Notes under the pieces: model-generated
What the model saw: only the letters and a program-made list of their open reading frames with translations
Told to the model about the DNA's origin: nothing
The model's database searches: none
Position numbers and translations under genes: made by a program
Assembly (NCBI GenBank): GCA_938008555.1
Contig: CALLKE010000048.1
Span: 1-23,991 of the forward strand
Length of the DNA: 23,991 bases
Direction of reading: 5' to 3'
Origin: an uncultured Pedobacter sp.
GTDB taxonomy: Bacteria; Bacteroidota; Bacteroidia; Sphingobacteriales; Sphingobacteriaceae
In this document: piece by piece, positions 1-7,039 of the stretch
How the letters are laid out: each line of letters opens with the position of its first letter
Numbering within the stretch: position 1 is the first letter of the stretch

Positions 1-54
1 CAAGTACAAAAGAGGGGGGCTCATTTATAAATGAGCCCCCCTCTTTTGTACTTG
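1..54. terminator. Perfect 54-bp palindrome, probable bidirectional terminator
   Basis: The first 54 bases form an uninterrupted palindrome: two 27-nt arms with no spacer, including a G6/C6 block, and AAAAGAG / CTCTTTT towards the outside. As RNA it folds into a very stable hairpin on either strand. It sits 16 nt beyond the stop codon of the minus-strand gene ending at 71, which fits a terminator shared with a gene lying to the left of the window. The left edge touches the window start, so the element could extend further. Confidence 0.75.
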
Positions 55-70
55 CTAAATATTCGAATCT

Positions 71-298
71 CTATTTAGCCTTGTTCTCTTTGTGTTTATT
101 TGAAGCTTCTTTTTTATTTGCTTCAGCTGAAGTTACTGTTTTGGCCTCACCTTGTTTTTCTGGAGTAGTTTCTTTCTTTGCTACTTCGGTAGTCTTTTTT
201 GACTTAGAGTGAGGTTTTTTTGTTGGAGCTACTTCTTGAGCTTGTACTGTGCTAAAACTTATGGCTGCAATGGCCAATACACTAAATAATTTTCTCAT
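71..298 (-). CDS. Small secreted lysine-rich protein of unknown function
   Basis: The product has 75 residues. Residues 1-21 look like a Sec signal peptide: basic start MRKL, a hydrophobic stretch SVLAIAAISF, then a cleavage region ending VQAQ. The mature part of about 54 residues is almost entirely Lys, Glu, Thr, Ala, Ser, Asn and Pro, with no cysteine or aromatic residue, so it is probably disordered and strongly basic. No domain is recognised. Short lysine/alanine-rich exported proteins of this kind are common in Bacteroidota and usually uncharacterised. It is followed by the palindromic terminator at 1-54 and preceded by a 14-bp palindrome at 318-331. It appears to be its own transcription unit. 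The coding call rests on the well-formed signal peptide and the terminator placement. Confidence 0.7.
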   Translation of the reverse strand: MRKLFSVLAIAAISFSTVQAQEVAPTKKPHSKSKKTTEVAKKETTPEKQGEAKTVTSAEANKKEASNKHKENKAK

Positions 299-317
299 AG
301 TTTTAAATAGTTAAATT

Positions 318-331
318 TTTATCGCGATAAA
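318..331. promoter_or_regulatory. 14-bp perfect palindrome upstream of the small secreted protein gene
   Basis: The sequence TTTATCGCGATAAA is a perfect palindrome 20 nt upstream of the start codon at 298. Its position in the leader or promoter and its twofold symmetry fit a binding site for a dimeric regulator. No cognate regulator is encoded nearby, and a chance AT-rich palindrome cannot be excluded. Confidence 0.3.
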
Positions 332-413
332 TATAGATTATTTTATTGTTTAATTCATCTAAACTTATTGGTAAAATTATACTCACATAGAGAGCAATAT
401 CCAACTATCTTTT

Positions 414-914
414 TTATTGTTTTTGCCTAGTCATTAGAATATCTCTATCAAAAAGATATAAACCACTTTTATCTTCACCGATCATTTCCAGCTTGTCATT
501 TAGTACACGTGCATTTTTCTCTTCTTCAATTTGCTCACTTACATACCATTGTAAAAAGTTATGTGTAGCATAATCCTTTTCTCTTAGAGCTAAACTAACA
601 AGCTCATTGATGCTATTAGATACAGTTATTTCATGTTTTAAAAATTCTTCAAACATGCTTTTTATTCCTTTAAAAGTTACAATAGGTTGTTCTAGCGTAG
701 GAACCATGGCAAAACCACCTCGTTCATTAATAAAACGCATTAATTTTAACATATGTATTCTTTCCTCATCACTTTGCTTAAAGAAGTATTCAGAAACATT
801 ATTAAGTCCAGGTTGTATATCGCTCCAGCTTGCCATTGCTAAATAAGCATATGATGAAGCGGCTTCTAATTTTACCTGATTATTTAATGCTTCTTGCATT
901 GGTTTTGATAACAT
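414..914 (-). CDS. ftnA: Ferritin (non-haem, FtnA-like)
   Basis: Iron-storage protein that oxidises Fe(II) at a diiron ferroxidase centre and stores it as mineral inside a 24-subunit shell in the cytoplasm. With the start at 914 (ATG, product beginning MLSKPMQEALN) it has 166 residues, the usual length. Conserved residues are in place: E17 and Y24 in helix A, an ExxH motif (E51-H54) in helix B, an acidic helix C, and the helix-D region QWYVSEQIEEEKNAR with its glutamates. The reading frame stays open upstream to an ATG at 986, but that would add 24 residues with no counterpart in the family, so 914 is preferred. It stands alone, about 150 nt downstream of the Nfu-type gene on the same strand. 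Both concern iron, but co-transcription is not shown. Confidence 0.93.
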   Translation of the reverse strand: MLSKPMQEALNNQVKLEAASSYAYLAMASWSDIQPGLNNVSEYFFKQSDEERIHMLKLMRFINERGGFAMVPTLEQPIVTFKGIKSMFEEFLKHEITVSNSINELVSLALREKDYATHNFLQWYVSEQIEEEKNARVLNDKLEMIGEDKSGLYLFDRDILMTRQKQ

Positions 915-1062
915 AACTCTTGAGATCTTAATAAATTGATAAAAATAATTGAAAGTGAAATTAGATAACAACTTTAATACATTCAACTTTCATAGTTATT
1001 AAAATTAAGTCTTAATAAGAATGCTATTACTGAAACGAATGAAGAATGCTGAAGAAGAGCTG

Positions 1063-1623
1063 TTATAAAGCTTCAGAAACAACCTCGGTAACTTCTGGAA
1101 CCATGCGTTTTAATAAGCTTTCAATACCTGACTTTAGCGTGATAGTTGAAGAAGGACAGCCACTGCATGAACCACGTAGCTCAACAGTAACAATACCACT
1201 ATCAAATGATCGATAGCTAATTGCACCACCATCCTGCTCAACTGCTGGACGAACGTAATCGTGTAGTATTTGCTGGATTTTTATTTCTGTTTCAGTACCC
1301 TCAAAATTGACAATCTCTTCCTGCTTGTCTTGAATTTTTATTTCTGACTCAACGGCACCTTTAATAAATTCTTTTAGAATCGGCTCTATGTCTGCCCAGT
1401 TTGCACTTTCTATTTTTGTGATCGTGACGAAATTGCTTGCAAAAAATACTCCATTAACAAAATCAAAACGAAATAATTCACTTGCAAAGGGGGACTCTGC
1501 AGCACTCTCTTTACTTGAAAAATCGATACTTCCATTCAACAATAATTTGTTCACTAAGAATTTCATGGTTGCTGGATTCGGAGTATGTTCTGTGTATACG
1601 CTGATATTCATGGTTGCTTTCAT
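1063..1623 (-). CDS. NifU/Nfu-type iron-sulfur cluster scaffold protein
   Basis: Scaffold or carrier delivering Fe-S clusters to apoproteins. Two domains are visible in 186 residues: an N-terminal Nfu_N domain (TEHTPNPATMKFLVNK, about residues 10-26, to about residue 90), and a C-terminal NifU domain (about 110-180) with the cluster-binding motif GSCSGCPSS, cysteines at 153 and 156. EQDGGAI just before it is also typical of the domain. The start is ambiguous between ATG at 1623 and ATG at 1611 (MNISVYTEHTPNP). The second matches how such proteins usually begin. Upstream of 1623 there is no Shine-Dalgarno sequence but a run of eight C on the coding strand. It lies between the SPFH gene and ferritin, all on the minus strand. 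Confidence 0.92.
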   Translation of the reverse strand: MKATMNISVYTEHTPNPATMKFLVNKLLLNGSIDFSSKESAAESPFASELFRFDFVNGVFFASNFVTITKIESANWADIEPILKEFIKGAVESEIKIQDKQEEIVNFEGTETEIKIQQILHDYVRPAVEQDGGAISYRSFDSGIVTVELRGSCSGCPSSTITLKSGIESLLKRMVPEVTEVVSEAL

Positions 1624-1627
1624 ATTA

Positions 1628-1635
1628 GGGGGGGG
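1628..1635 (-). repeat. C8 homopolymer immediately upstream of the Nfu-type gene
   Basis: Eight consecutive G on the plus strand (C on the coding strand) lie 4 nt upstream of the first possible ATG (1623), where a ribosome binding site would be. Such a mononucleotide run stands out in this AT-rich background. Runs of this length can slip during replication. Confidence 0.4.
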
Positions 1636-1708
1636 AATAATATTGTCTTAATTAGTGCACAGGTATTCTAAGGATACAGTGCATGATATTCAAATTTTTA
1701 CAAGCGCT

Positions 1709-2656
1709 TTATGATGACTGGGCTTTGTTTGACTCCATTAGTTTATTCATCGCCATCATCTCATTCATAGTTCGTTGCATTCCCTCACTAGAGCCATCTA
1801 GAAAAATGACATTCCCTTTTCCGTACTCAGCAAAATTTTTGATTGCTTCTGTCCACATGCTGAACAAAATGACGGATGTATCCAGATTGGCTTGTTGCAT
1901 TTCTTTTGCAGCGTGGCTCATCCCTTTTGCCACCTCTTCGCGGAATAGTGCAACACCTTGGCCACGTAATTGTGCTGCTAAACGTTCAGCTTCTGCAGCG
2001 ATTTTGATTGCATTTCCATCTGCTTCTGCTGCTTTTGTTTTAGTAATGAGTAGTGCTTGTCCTTGATTTTCTGCTGCTGCCTTTAAATTACTGGATGCAA
2101 CCACCTGTGCCATTGATTCAATAATGGTTTCGTCAAAAGTGATGTCATTCAATTGTAGATCGAGTAGGTGATAGCCCCATGTTTCCAGCGTTTGATCAAT
2201 CTGTTCTTTTACATCCTCAACAATTTCTTTGCGGAGAGATAATACTTCCGATTGTCTTTTTGTGGCAACAAATCCACGAATAGATCCTTCAATGGTTCTG
2301 CTCAGAGCCTGCATTAAATTCCGGTCATCAATAAATTTAAAAGCGACATTTTTGATGCTCTCCTCATTTGTATTAACAACAGCATAAAGTAACATGGCCT
2401 TAAAATAGACGTTCGCTTGATCAATTGTAATTGCTTGAAACTCGAGTTCGATGGAGCGATTTTGAATGGATATATGTTTATAAATAGCTTCAATGAATGG
2501 GATTTTCATATTCAATCCGGGATTCATCAATCTTCGATATTTTCCAAAAATAGTTACAACAGCAATATTGCCTTGTGCAACTGTTACAAAGGATAAAAAG
2601 ACTGCGATTAATATAAATCCACAAAGAACAATTGAAACTACAGACGTGATGTCCAT
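1709..2656 (-). CDS. SPFH/band-7 domain membrane protein (stomatin/QmcA-like)
   Basis: Member of the stomatin/prohibitin/flotillin/HflK family, 315 residues. One membrane anchor is visible at about residues 4-27. It is followed by the SPFH core, starting QGNIAVVTIFGKYRRLMNPG, and running to about residue 200. A long Ala/Glu/Lys-rich stretch at about 185-240 (EAERLAAQLRGQG) should form the coiled coil by which these proteins oligomerise. The C-terminus is polar and Met-rich. Family members build ring-like assemblies on the inner membrane and influence proteases or membrane organisation. The specific role here is not deducible, since no NfeD-type protease partner is adjacent. Its upstream region carries the best-formed promoter in the window (2681-2711). 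Confidence 0.88.
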   Translation of the reverse strand: MDITSVVSIVLCGFILIAVFLSFVTVAQGNIAVVTIFGKYRRLMNPGLNMKIPFIEAIYKHISIQNRSIELEFQAITIDQANVYFKAMLLYAVVNTNEESIKNVAFKFIDDRNLMQALSRTIEGSIRGFVATKRQSEVLSLRKEIVEDVKEQIDQTLETWGYHLLDLQLNDITFDETIIESMAQVVASSNLKAAAENQGQALLITKTKAAEADGNAIKIAAEAERLAAQLRGQGVALFREEVAKGMSHAAKEMQQANLDTSVILFSMWTEAIKNFAEYGKGNVIFLDGSSEGMQRTMNEMMAMNKLMESNKAQSS

Positions 2657-2680
2657 GATATTTTTCTAAAGATTAAGTTG

Positions 2681-2711
2681 CAAAGGTACTTGAATTCAGT
2701 GAAGTACACAA
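2681..2711 (-). promoter_or_regulatory. Bacteroidota-type promoter for the SPFH gene
   Basis: On the minus strand TTG (2711-2709) and TACCTTTG (2688-2681) are separated by 20 nt. This matches the -33 TTG / -7 TANNTTTG promoter of the primary sigma factor of Bacteroidota. The -7 box ends 24 nt before the ATG at 2656. Confidence 0.6.
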
Positions 2712-2752
2712 ACCAGATGGGTTTATGATCCATTTGCAGCTCATTTACATCT

Positions 2753-4150
2753 TCAGAAAATTTTCCCCGGATTTAATATTCCATTGGGGTCAAAAATCCG
2801 CTTTATTCCTCGCATGAGCTCAAGATGTACATGTGTGTATTTTATGGGCATATACTCTTTTTGAACGAGTCCGATGCCATGCTCACCTGATAAGGTACCA
2901 CCGAGTGCAACTGTTAATTGGAATAATTCAGTAATGCCATCTTTTAATTTTGTGTTCCAATCAGCGTTACTCATTGTTCCTTTAATAATGTTGATGTGTA
3001 AGTTCCCATCACCAGCATGGCCATAGCAAATGGATTGGAAACCATATTTACTTCCAATCTGTTTTACTCCTTGTATTAATTTAGGGAGCTCCGCACGAGG
3101 TACTACTGTATCCTCTTCTTTATAAATAGAATTTGCTTTCACAGAAACGGCCATTGTACGACGCATGCGCCATAATTCTTCTTTTTGAGTAGCTGTGTCA
3201 GCAAAAAGGACATCTGTACAGCCATTTTTTTCTAAAATTTCATTAATCTTTTCACTTTCGTTAAGTAGTATATCCATATTGGTGCCATCAAGTTCGATCA
3301 AAAGAAAAGCCTCTGCTTCCGTTTTCAAATCAAATAGAATATGGTCGTGCTTAATTACCCATTCTAATCCTTTACGCTCCATAAACTCAACTGCTGAGGG
3401 TATCAACCCTGCCATAAAAATAGCAGATACTGCTTCGCAGGCTTGTTCATTATTGGGGAAGGAGGCCAACATCAAAACATTTTGTGTTGGTTTAGGAATC
3501 AATTTGACAACAATTTTAGTGATGATTCCCAACGTACCTTCTGAACCGATGAATAACTGAGTGAGATTATATCCGGATGCATACTTTAAAGTATTTGCAC
3601 CCGTCCAAATGATGTCGCCACTAGGCAATACAACTTCAAAATTTAGGGCGTATTCACGGATAGTTCCATATTTCACAACTCGAGGGCCTCCACTTCCATG
3701 AGCCATATTTCCTCCCATCAAGCAGCTTCCTTTGCTTGCGGGATCGACTGGGTAAAGCAAACCTTTTTCTGCTACTACATTGATAAATACTTCTGTGATC
3801 ACACCAGGCTCTACAGTAGCTTGTAGATTTCGCTCGTCAATTGCTAGAATCTTATCAAACTTTTCCATCGAAACAAGCAATCCGCCATGTACAGGTAATG
3901 CACTACCACTCAAACTAGTACCCCCACCTCGTGGTGTTACGGGTATCATGTATGCGTTACATAGCTTTAATAACTGTGAAATTTGCTGTGCACTAGTCGG
4001 TTTAACTACAAGCTCTGGAAAAAAACGAAGATCCTCTGTTTCATCATGGGTATACTTCTCGAGCTGTTCTTGTGTGGTTAGCAATTGATCAGTGCCGACG
4101 ATGGCTTTTATCTTATCTAGGATATCTTTTGTAATTCGATTGTAATGCAT
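2753..4150 (-). CDS. FAD-linked oxidase, GlcD/D-lactate dehydrogenase-like
   Basis: Flavoprotein oxidising a 2-hydroxy acid (glycolate or D-lactate are the usual substrates), 465 residues. The N-terminal FAD_binding_4 (PCMH-type) domain, about residues 40-220, contains PRGGGTSLSG, the glycine-rich loop around DPASKGSCLMGGN and GSEGTLGIITK. The C-terminal FAD-oxidase_C domain, about 225-465, shows CYGHAGDGNLHIN and GGTLSGEHGIG, the conserved substrate/FAD contacts, and ends in the typical DPNGILNPGKIF. Length equals that of GlcD. No GlcE or GlcF subunit is adjacent, so a single-subunit enzyme, possibly a D-lactate dehydrogenase, is at least as likely. It starts 2 nt after the folB stop codon, so the two genes form an operon. 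A functional link to folate synthesis is not evident. Confidence 0.9.
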   Translation of the reverse strand: MHYNRITKDILDKIKAIVGTDQLLTTQEQLEKYTHDETEDLRFFPELVVKPTSAQQISQLLKLCNAYMIPVTPRGGGTSLSGSALPVHGGLLVSMEKFDKILAIDERNLQATVEPGVITEVFINVVAEKGLLYPVDPASKGSCLMGGNMAHGSGGPRVVKYGTIREYALNFEVVLPSGDIIWTGANTLKYASGYNLTQLFIGSEGTLGIITKIVVKLIPKPTQNVLMLASFPNNEQACEAVSAIFMAGLIPSAVEFMERKGLEWVIKHDHILFDLKTEAEAFLLIELDGTNMDILLNESEKINEILEKNGCTDVLFADTATQKEELWRMRRTMAVSVKANSIYKEEDTVVPRAELPKLIQGVKQIGSKYGFQSICYGHAGDGNLHINIIKGTMSNADWNTKLKDGITELFQLTVALGGTLSGEHGIGLVQKEYMPIKYTHVHLELMRGIKRIFDPNGILNPGKIF

Positions 4151-4152
4151 TT

Positions 4153-4518
4153 TTATCGATTAAATATTAGTTCAACCAAAGAGTTTCCTACCTCACCTTT
4201 TAGTGGGGGGTGCATTTTACGAATAGCCACTCGAATCATTTTAACTGCTAAGAATTCATGACGTATTTGTGCTAAGATAGCGTGAGCAACTGCTTCGATG
4301 AGCTTACGAGTATTTTTCATTTCTACAGACGCAATCTCATACAACCGCTCGTAGTTTATTGTTTGTGTCAGATCGTCGTTGCCATTATCAAATACTTCAA
4401 ATTCTGTTTCGATATCTAAAATGAATTCGCTTCCTAAAACTTGCTCAATGGGGTAAAAGCCATGATATGCAAAAAAACGAACATTTTGTAAGGCTACTTT
4501 TTGATAAATATTGCTCAT
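4153..4518 (-). CDS. folB: Dihydroneopterin aldolase
   Basis: Converts 7,8-dihydroneopterin to 6-hydroxymethyl-7,8-dihydropterin and glycolaldehyde in folate biosynthesis. The 121-residue product has the family length and its signature positions: FFAYHG at about 15-20, the pterin-binding/catalytic E25, DDL.QTINY (48-56), LIE (73-75), and the catalytic lysine in IRKMHPPLKG (K101). It is the first gene of a two-gene unit with the FAD-linked oxidase, 2 nt apart. A TACTTTTG -7 box lies only 5 nt before the ATG, so the transcript may be leaderless. Confidence 0.95.
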   Translation of the reverse strand: MSNIYQKVALQNVRFFAYHGFYPIEQVLGSEFILDIETEFEVFDNGNDDLTQTINYERLYEIASVEMKNTRKLIEAVAHAILAQIRHEFLAVKMIRVAIRKMHPPLKGEVGNSLVELIFNR

Positions 4519-4523
4519 GTGAG

Positions 4524-4531
4524 CAAAAGTA
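4524..4531 (-). promoter_or_regulatory. -7 promoter box directly upstream of folB
   Basis: TACTTTTG on the minus strand fits the Bacteroidota -7 consensus TANNTTTG. It ends 5 nt before the folB ATG, so transcription would begin at or next to the start codon. No TTG lies at the usual distance upstream (the nearest is 30 nt away), so the -33 part is weak. Confidence 0.45.
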
Positions 4532-4613
4532 GATTTTAATTTTATCTGAATTAAGATTAACCAAGATTTTGGTAGTGCACCGCAGTATAATGAATGATGA
4601 GAGATAAAACAGC

Positions 4614-4682
4614 AAGGACGAATTTTGTATACATCAAGGTTCTGCTAAACAATTTCAAGATACTGATGAACAATTCGTCCTT
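4614..4682. repeat. 11-bp inverted repeat with terminator-like right edge
   Basis: AAGGACGAATT (4614-4624) is repeated inverted as AATTCGTCCTT (4672-4682), perfect over 11 bp with a 47-nt spacer. Inside, CATCA and TGATG can extend the pairing. On the plus strand the right arm runs into five T residues. It lies between folB's upstream region and the end of the AhpD-like pseudogene. It could be a terminator, a small RNA, or a small mobile-element remnant. Confidence 0.4.
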
Positions 4683-4697
4683 TTTAAATACCAAGTA

Positions 4698-4979
4698 TTA
4701 CGCAATAACTTTAAGTTCTCTTAGAATTTTGAAAGCATATCTAGCCTTTGGGTAAGCAACTGAGCCTCCACTCATAACGCCAATTTTGATAGCTTCTATG
4801 ATTTCTCTTTTACTCGTATCAAATTTTAAACAACATTGTATATGGTAGGCTATACATTCATCGCACCTTACTGAAATAAATATCACCAATCCTATTAGTT
4901 CTTTGTATTTTCTTGAAATACCTTTAGATGAACAACTTTGATCACTTAAGGGATCTGTAAAGAGCTTCTTGAATAATAG
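4698..4979 (-). pseudogene. Degraded AhpD-like (carboxymuconolactone decarboxylase family) gene
   Basis: The reading frame from 4979 to 4698 encodes the C-terminal part of an AhpD-like alkylhydroperoxidase. It shows YKELIGLVIFISVRCDECIA, the family's KELI...RCD.CIAYH signature with its redox CxxC, then SKREIIEAIKIGVMSGGSVA, which matches the helix after the active site. No ATG exists in this frame: an in-frame TAG lies at 4980-4982 and the only initiator candidate is a TTG at 4889. That TTG would cut off the KELIG helix. Family members have about 110 residues; here only about 93 codons are open, and no clear N-terminal part is found in other frames. I read it as a remnant, although an unusual start codon cannot be excluded. 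Confidence 0.65.
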
Positions 4980-4985
4980 CTAGTC

Positions 4986-5013
4986 TGTCAAAGTGACGTG
5001 TATTTTATTTTTG
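4986..5013 (+). promoter_or_regulatory. htpG promoter region with inverted TGTCA repeat
   Basis: TATTTTTG at 5006-5013 fits the TANNTTTG -7 box. About 20 nt before it, where a TTG would be expected, lies TGTCA-AAG-TGACG (4986-4998), a near-perfect inverted repeat. The position suggests regulator binding or an alternative promoter element for a heat-shock gene. The leader from the -7 box to the ATG is 54 nt. Confidence 0.35.
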
Positions 5014-5067
5014 GAACATCTCTTGATGATTTGAGTTTCTGAGATTTAATCTAAAAATTTTTACACC

Positions 5068-6951
5068 ATGCAAGAAAAAGGAACTATTTCGATTCACACG
5101 GAAAACATCTTTCCAATCATTAAGAAGTTTTTATACTCTGACAATGAAATTTTCCTCCGGGAGTTGGTATCCAATGCAGTAGATGCCACACAAAAGATAA
5201 AGCGTTTAGCCTCTATTGGCCAGTTTAGTGGCGATTTGGGAGACGTGAGAGTGAAGGTTTCATTTGATGAAAAGAAAAAAACACTCACTATTTCGGACAA
5301 TGGACTTGGCATGACTGCCGAAGAAATTAAGAAGTACATCAACCAGATTGCATTTTCAGGTGCTACCGAGTTTGTCGAAAAATTTAAAGACGCGAAGGAC
5401 GCAAATGAGATTATTGGGAAATTTGGAATGGGCTTTTATTCTGCTTTTATGGTAGCTGATCAGGTAGAAATTGATACCCTATCGTATCAGGATGGAGCTG
5501 AGCCAGCGAAATGGACTTGTGATGGCAGTACCGAGTTCGAGATTAGTAAAGGTCATCGTCAAACACGCGGAACTGATATCATTTTACATATCAATAAAGA
5601 TTCGGAGGAATTTTTAAATAAGGAGAAACTACAAGGAATCCTGACCAAATACTGCCAATTTTTACCTGTGCCTATTCAATTTGGGACTCGATCTAAACAA
5701 GAACCGGATGGTGAGGATAAAGATGGAAAACCCAAGTATAAAACGGTAGAGGTTGACAACATTATCAATAACACGAATCCGATTTGGACAAAGGCTCCTG
5801 CCGACTTGAAAAATGAAGATTATCTAACTTTTTATCGGGAATTATATCCTTTCTCTGAAGACCCACTTTTTTGGATACACCTCAATGTCGACTATCCATT
5901 TAACTTAACAGGCGTGTTGTATTTTCCCAAAGTAAAAAATGACTTTGAGATGCAACGAAATAAGATCAAGCTTTTTTCTCGTCAAGTATTTATTACTGAT
6001 GAGGTAAAAGATGTTGTACCTGAGTTTCTGATGTTATTACATGGTGTGATTGATTCACCTGATATTCCATTGAATGTTTCTCGGAGCTTCCTACAGGCGG
6101 ATAGTAATGTCAAAAAAATCAATAGCTATATCACTAAAAAGGTAGCTGACAAGCTGGCCGAACTTTATAAAAATGATCGTCAATCTTATGAAGAAAAATG
6201 GTCAGATATTGGCCTATTTGTAAAATATGGAATGATTAGCGATGAGAAATTTTATGAAAAAGCAAAAGATTTCGCATTGCTTGAAAATACCAAAAATGAA
6301 TTTTACACACCTGAGGAGTATGCCGAGAAAGTAAAAATAGCTCAAACAGATAAAGATGGAACATTAGTTTATCTGTACACAACTGATGAAAGCAAACAAG
6401 ACGCATTTATCCAATCGGCAAATAAAAAAGGATACGATGTATTGCGAATGAACTCACCTATCGATGGACATTTTATCAGTCATTTTGAGCATAAGCTTGA
6501 TAAAACATCTATTAAACGTGTCGATTCGGATATCGTTGAAAAATTGATTACCAAAGAAGATGCCCTAAATCATATTTTGAGTGAAGAAGAAAGTTTAAAA
6601 ATAAAAGCCATTTTCGAAAAAGCGATTGGTAAGGCTAACATGCATCCAGAAGTAGAAAGCTTGAGCCCAGATGAGCTTCCTGTGATTATCACGATGAATG
6701 AGTTCATGCGTAGAATGAAAGACATGGCCAAAATGGGTGGAGGAATGAATTTCTATGGTTCGATGCCTGATACTTACAAAGTAGCTATCAATGGAAATCA
6801 TCAACTAATTGGACGTATTCTGCAGAGTCAAGACGAGGAAGAACAAAAACAATTAGCACGCCAGGCATTTGACCTAGGATTATTGGCTCAGGGTATGCTC
6901 AGTGGAAGTGAGCTCACGGAGTTTGTAAATCGAAGTGTAAGCTTGATTTAG
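5068..6951 (+). CDS. htpG: Chaperone HtpG (bacterial Hsp90)
   Basis: ATP-dependent cytosolic chaperone, homodimeric, acting on late folding intermediates. The 627-residue product has the N-terminal GHKL ATPase domain. Visible in it are FLRELVSNAVDAT (about 28-40; helix with the catalytic Glu and Mg-binding Asn), ISDNGLGM (about 75-82) and GKFGMGFYSAFMV (about 115-130). The middle domain holds the conserved NVSRSFLQ loop with the catalytic Arg, at about 340-350. A C-terminal dimerisation domain ends FVNRSVSLI. The length is typical for Bacteroidota HtpG, and no linker between N and middle domains as long as in eukaryotes is present. It is transcribed alone, with a promoter candidate at 4986-5013; a short hairpin follows the stop (6960-6977). 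Confidence 0.97.
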   Translation: MQEKGTISIHTENIFPIIKKFLYSDNEIFLRELVSNAVDATQKIKRLASIGQFSGDLGDVRVKVSFDEKKKTLTISDNGLGMTAEEIKKYINQIAFSGATEFVEKFKDAKDANEIIGKFGMGFYSAFMVADQVEIDTLSYQDGAEPAKWTCDGSTEFEISKGHRQTRGTDIILHINKDSEEFLNKEKLQGILTKYCQFLPVPIQFGTRSKQEPDGEDKDGKPKYKTVEVDNIINNTNPIWTKAPADLKNEDYLTFYRELYPFSEDPLFWIHLNVDYPFNLTGVLYFPKVKNDFEMQRNKIKLFSRQVFITDEVKDVVPEFLMLLHGVIDSPDIPLNVSRSFLQADSNVKKINSYITKKVADKLAELYKNDRQSYEEKWSDIGLFVKYGMISDEKFYEKAKDFALLENTKNEFYTPEEYAEKVKIAQTDKDGTLVYLYTTDESKQDAFIQSANKKGYDVLRMNSPIDGHFISHFEHKLDKTSIKRVDSDIVEKLITKEDALNHILSEEESLKIKAIFEKAIGKANMHPEVESLSPDELPVIITMNEFMRRMKDMAKMGGGMNFYGSMPDTYKVAINGNHQLIGRILQSQDEEEQKQLARQAFDLGLLAQGMLSGSELTEFVNRSVSLI

Positions 6952-6959
6952 AAAATCTG

Positions 6960-6977
6960 ACCTCAAAGGAGTGAGGT
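6960..6977 (+). terminator. Short hairpin after htpG
   Basis: ACCTCA and TGAGGT form a 6-bp stem around AAGGAG, 8 nt after the htpG stop codon. No T tract follows; instead the left arm of the next, much longer inverted repeat begins immediately. It may contribute to 3'-end formation, but it is weak as an intrinsic terminator. Confidence 0.3.
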
Positions 6978-7039
6978 GCATATTGCATCTGTATAATTAA
7001 ATAGTTATGTTAATTTTAACTTATACAGATGCAATATGC
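6978..7039 (+). promoter_or_regulatory. 19-bp perfect inverted repeat enclosing the chaB start codon
   Basis: GCATATTGCATCTGTATAA (6978-6996) recurs inverted at 7021-7039 without a mismatch, separated by 24 nt. The right arm contains the whole region upstream of chaB that a ribosome would contact, plus the ATG (7036-7038). In a transcript starting upstream of 6978 the start codon would be fully base-paired. The loop contains a smaller pairing, GTTAA/TTAAC (7009-7020). Confidence 0.6.

Noticed and set aside
5014..5030. Possible sigma-54 promoter before htpG (TTGGAAC-N5-TTGAT)
   Set aside because: The essential GC at -12 is missing, and the TATTTTTG -7 box overlaps and fits better.
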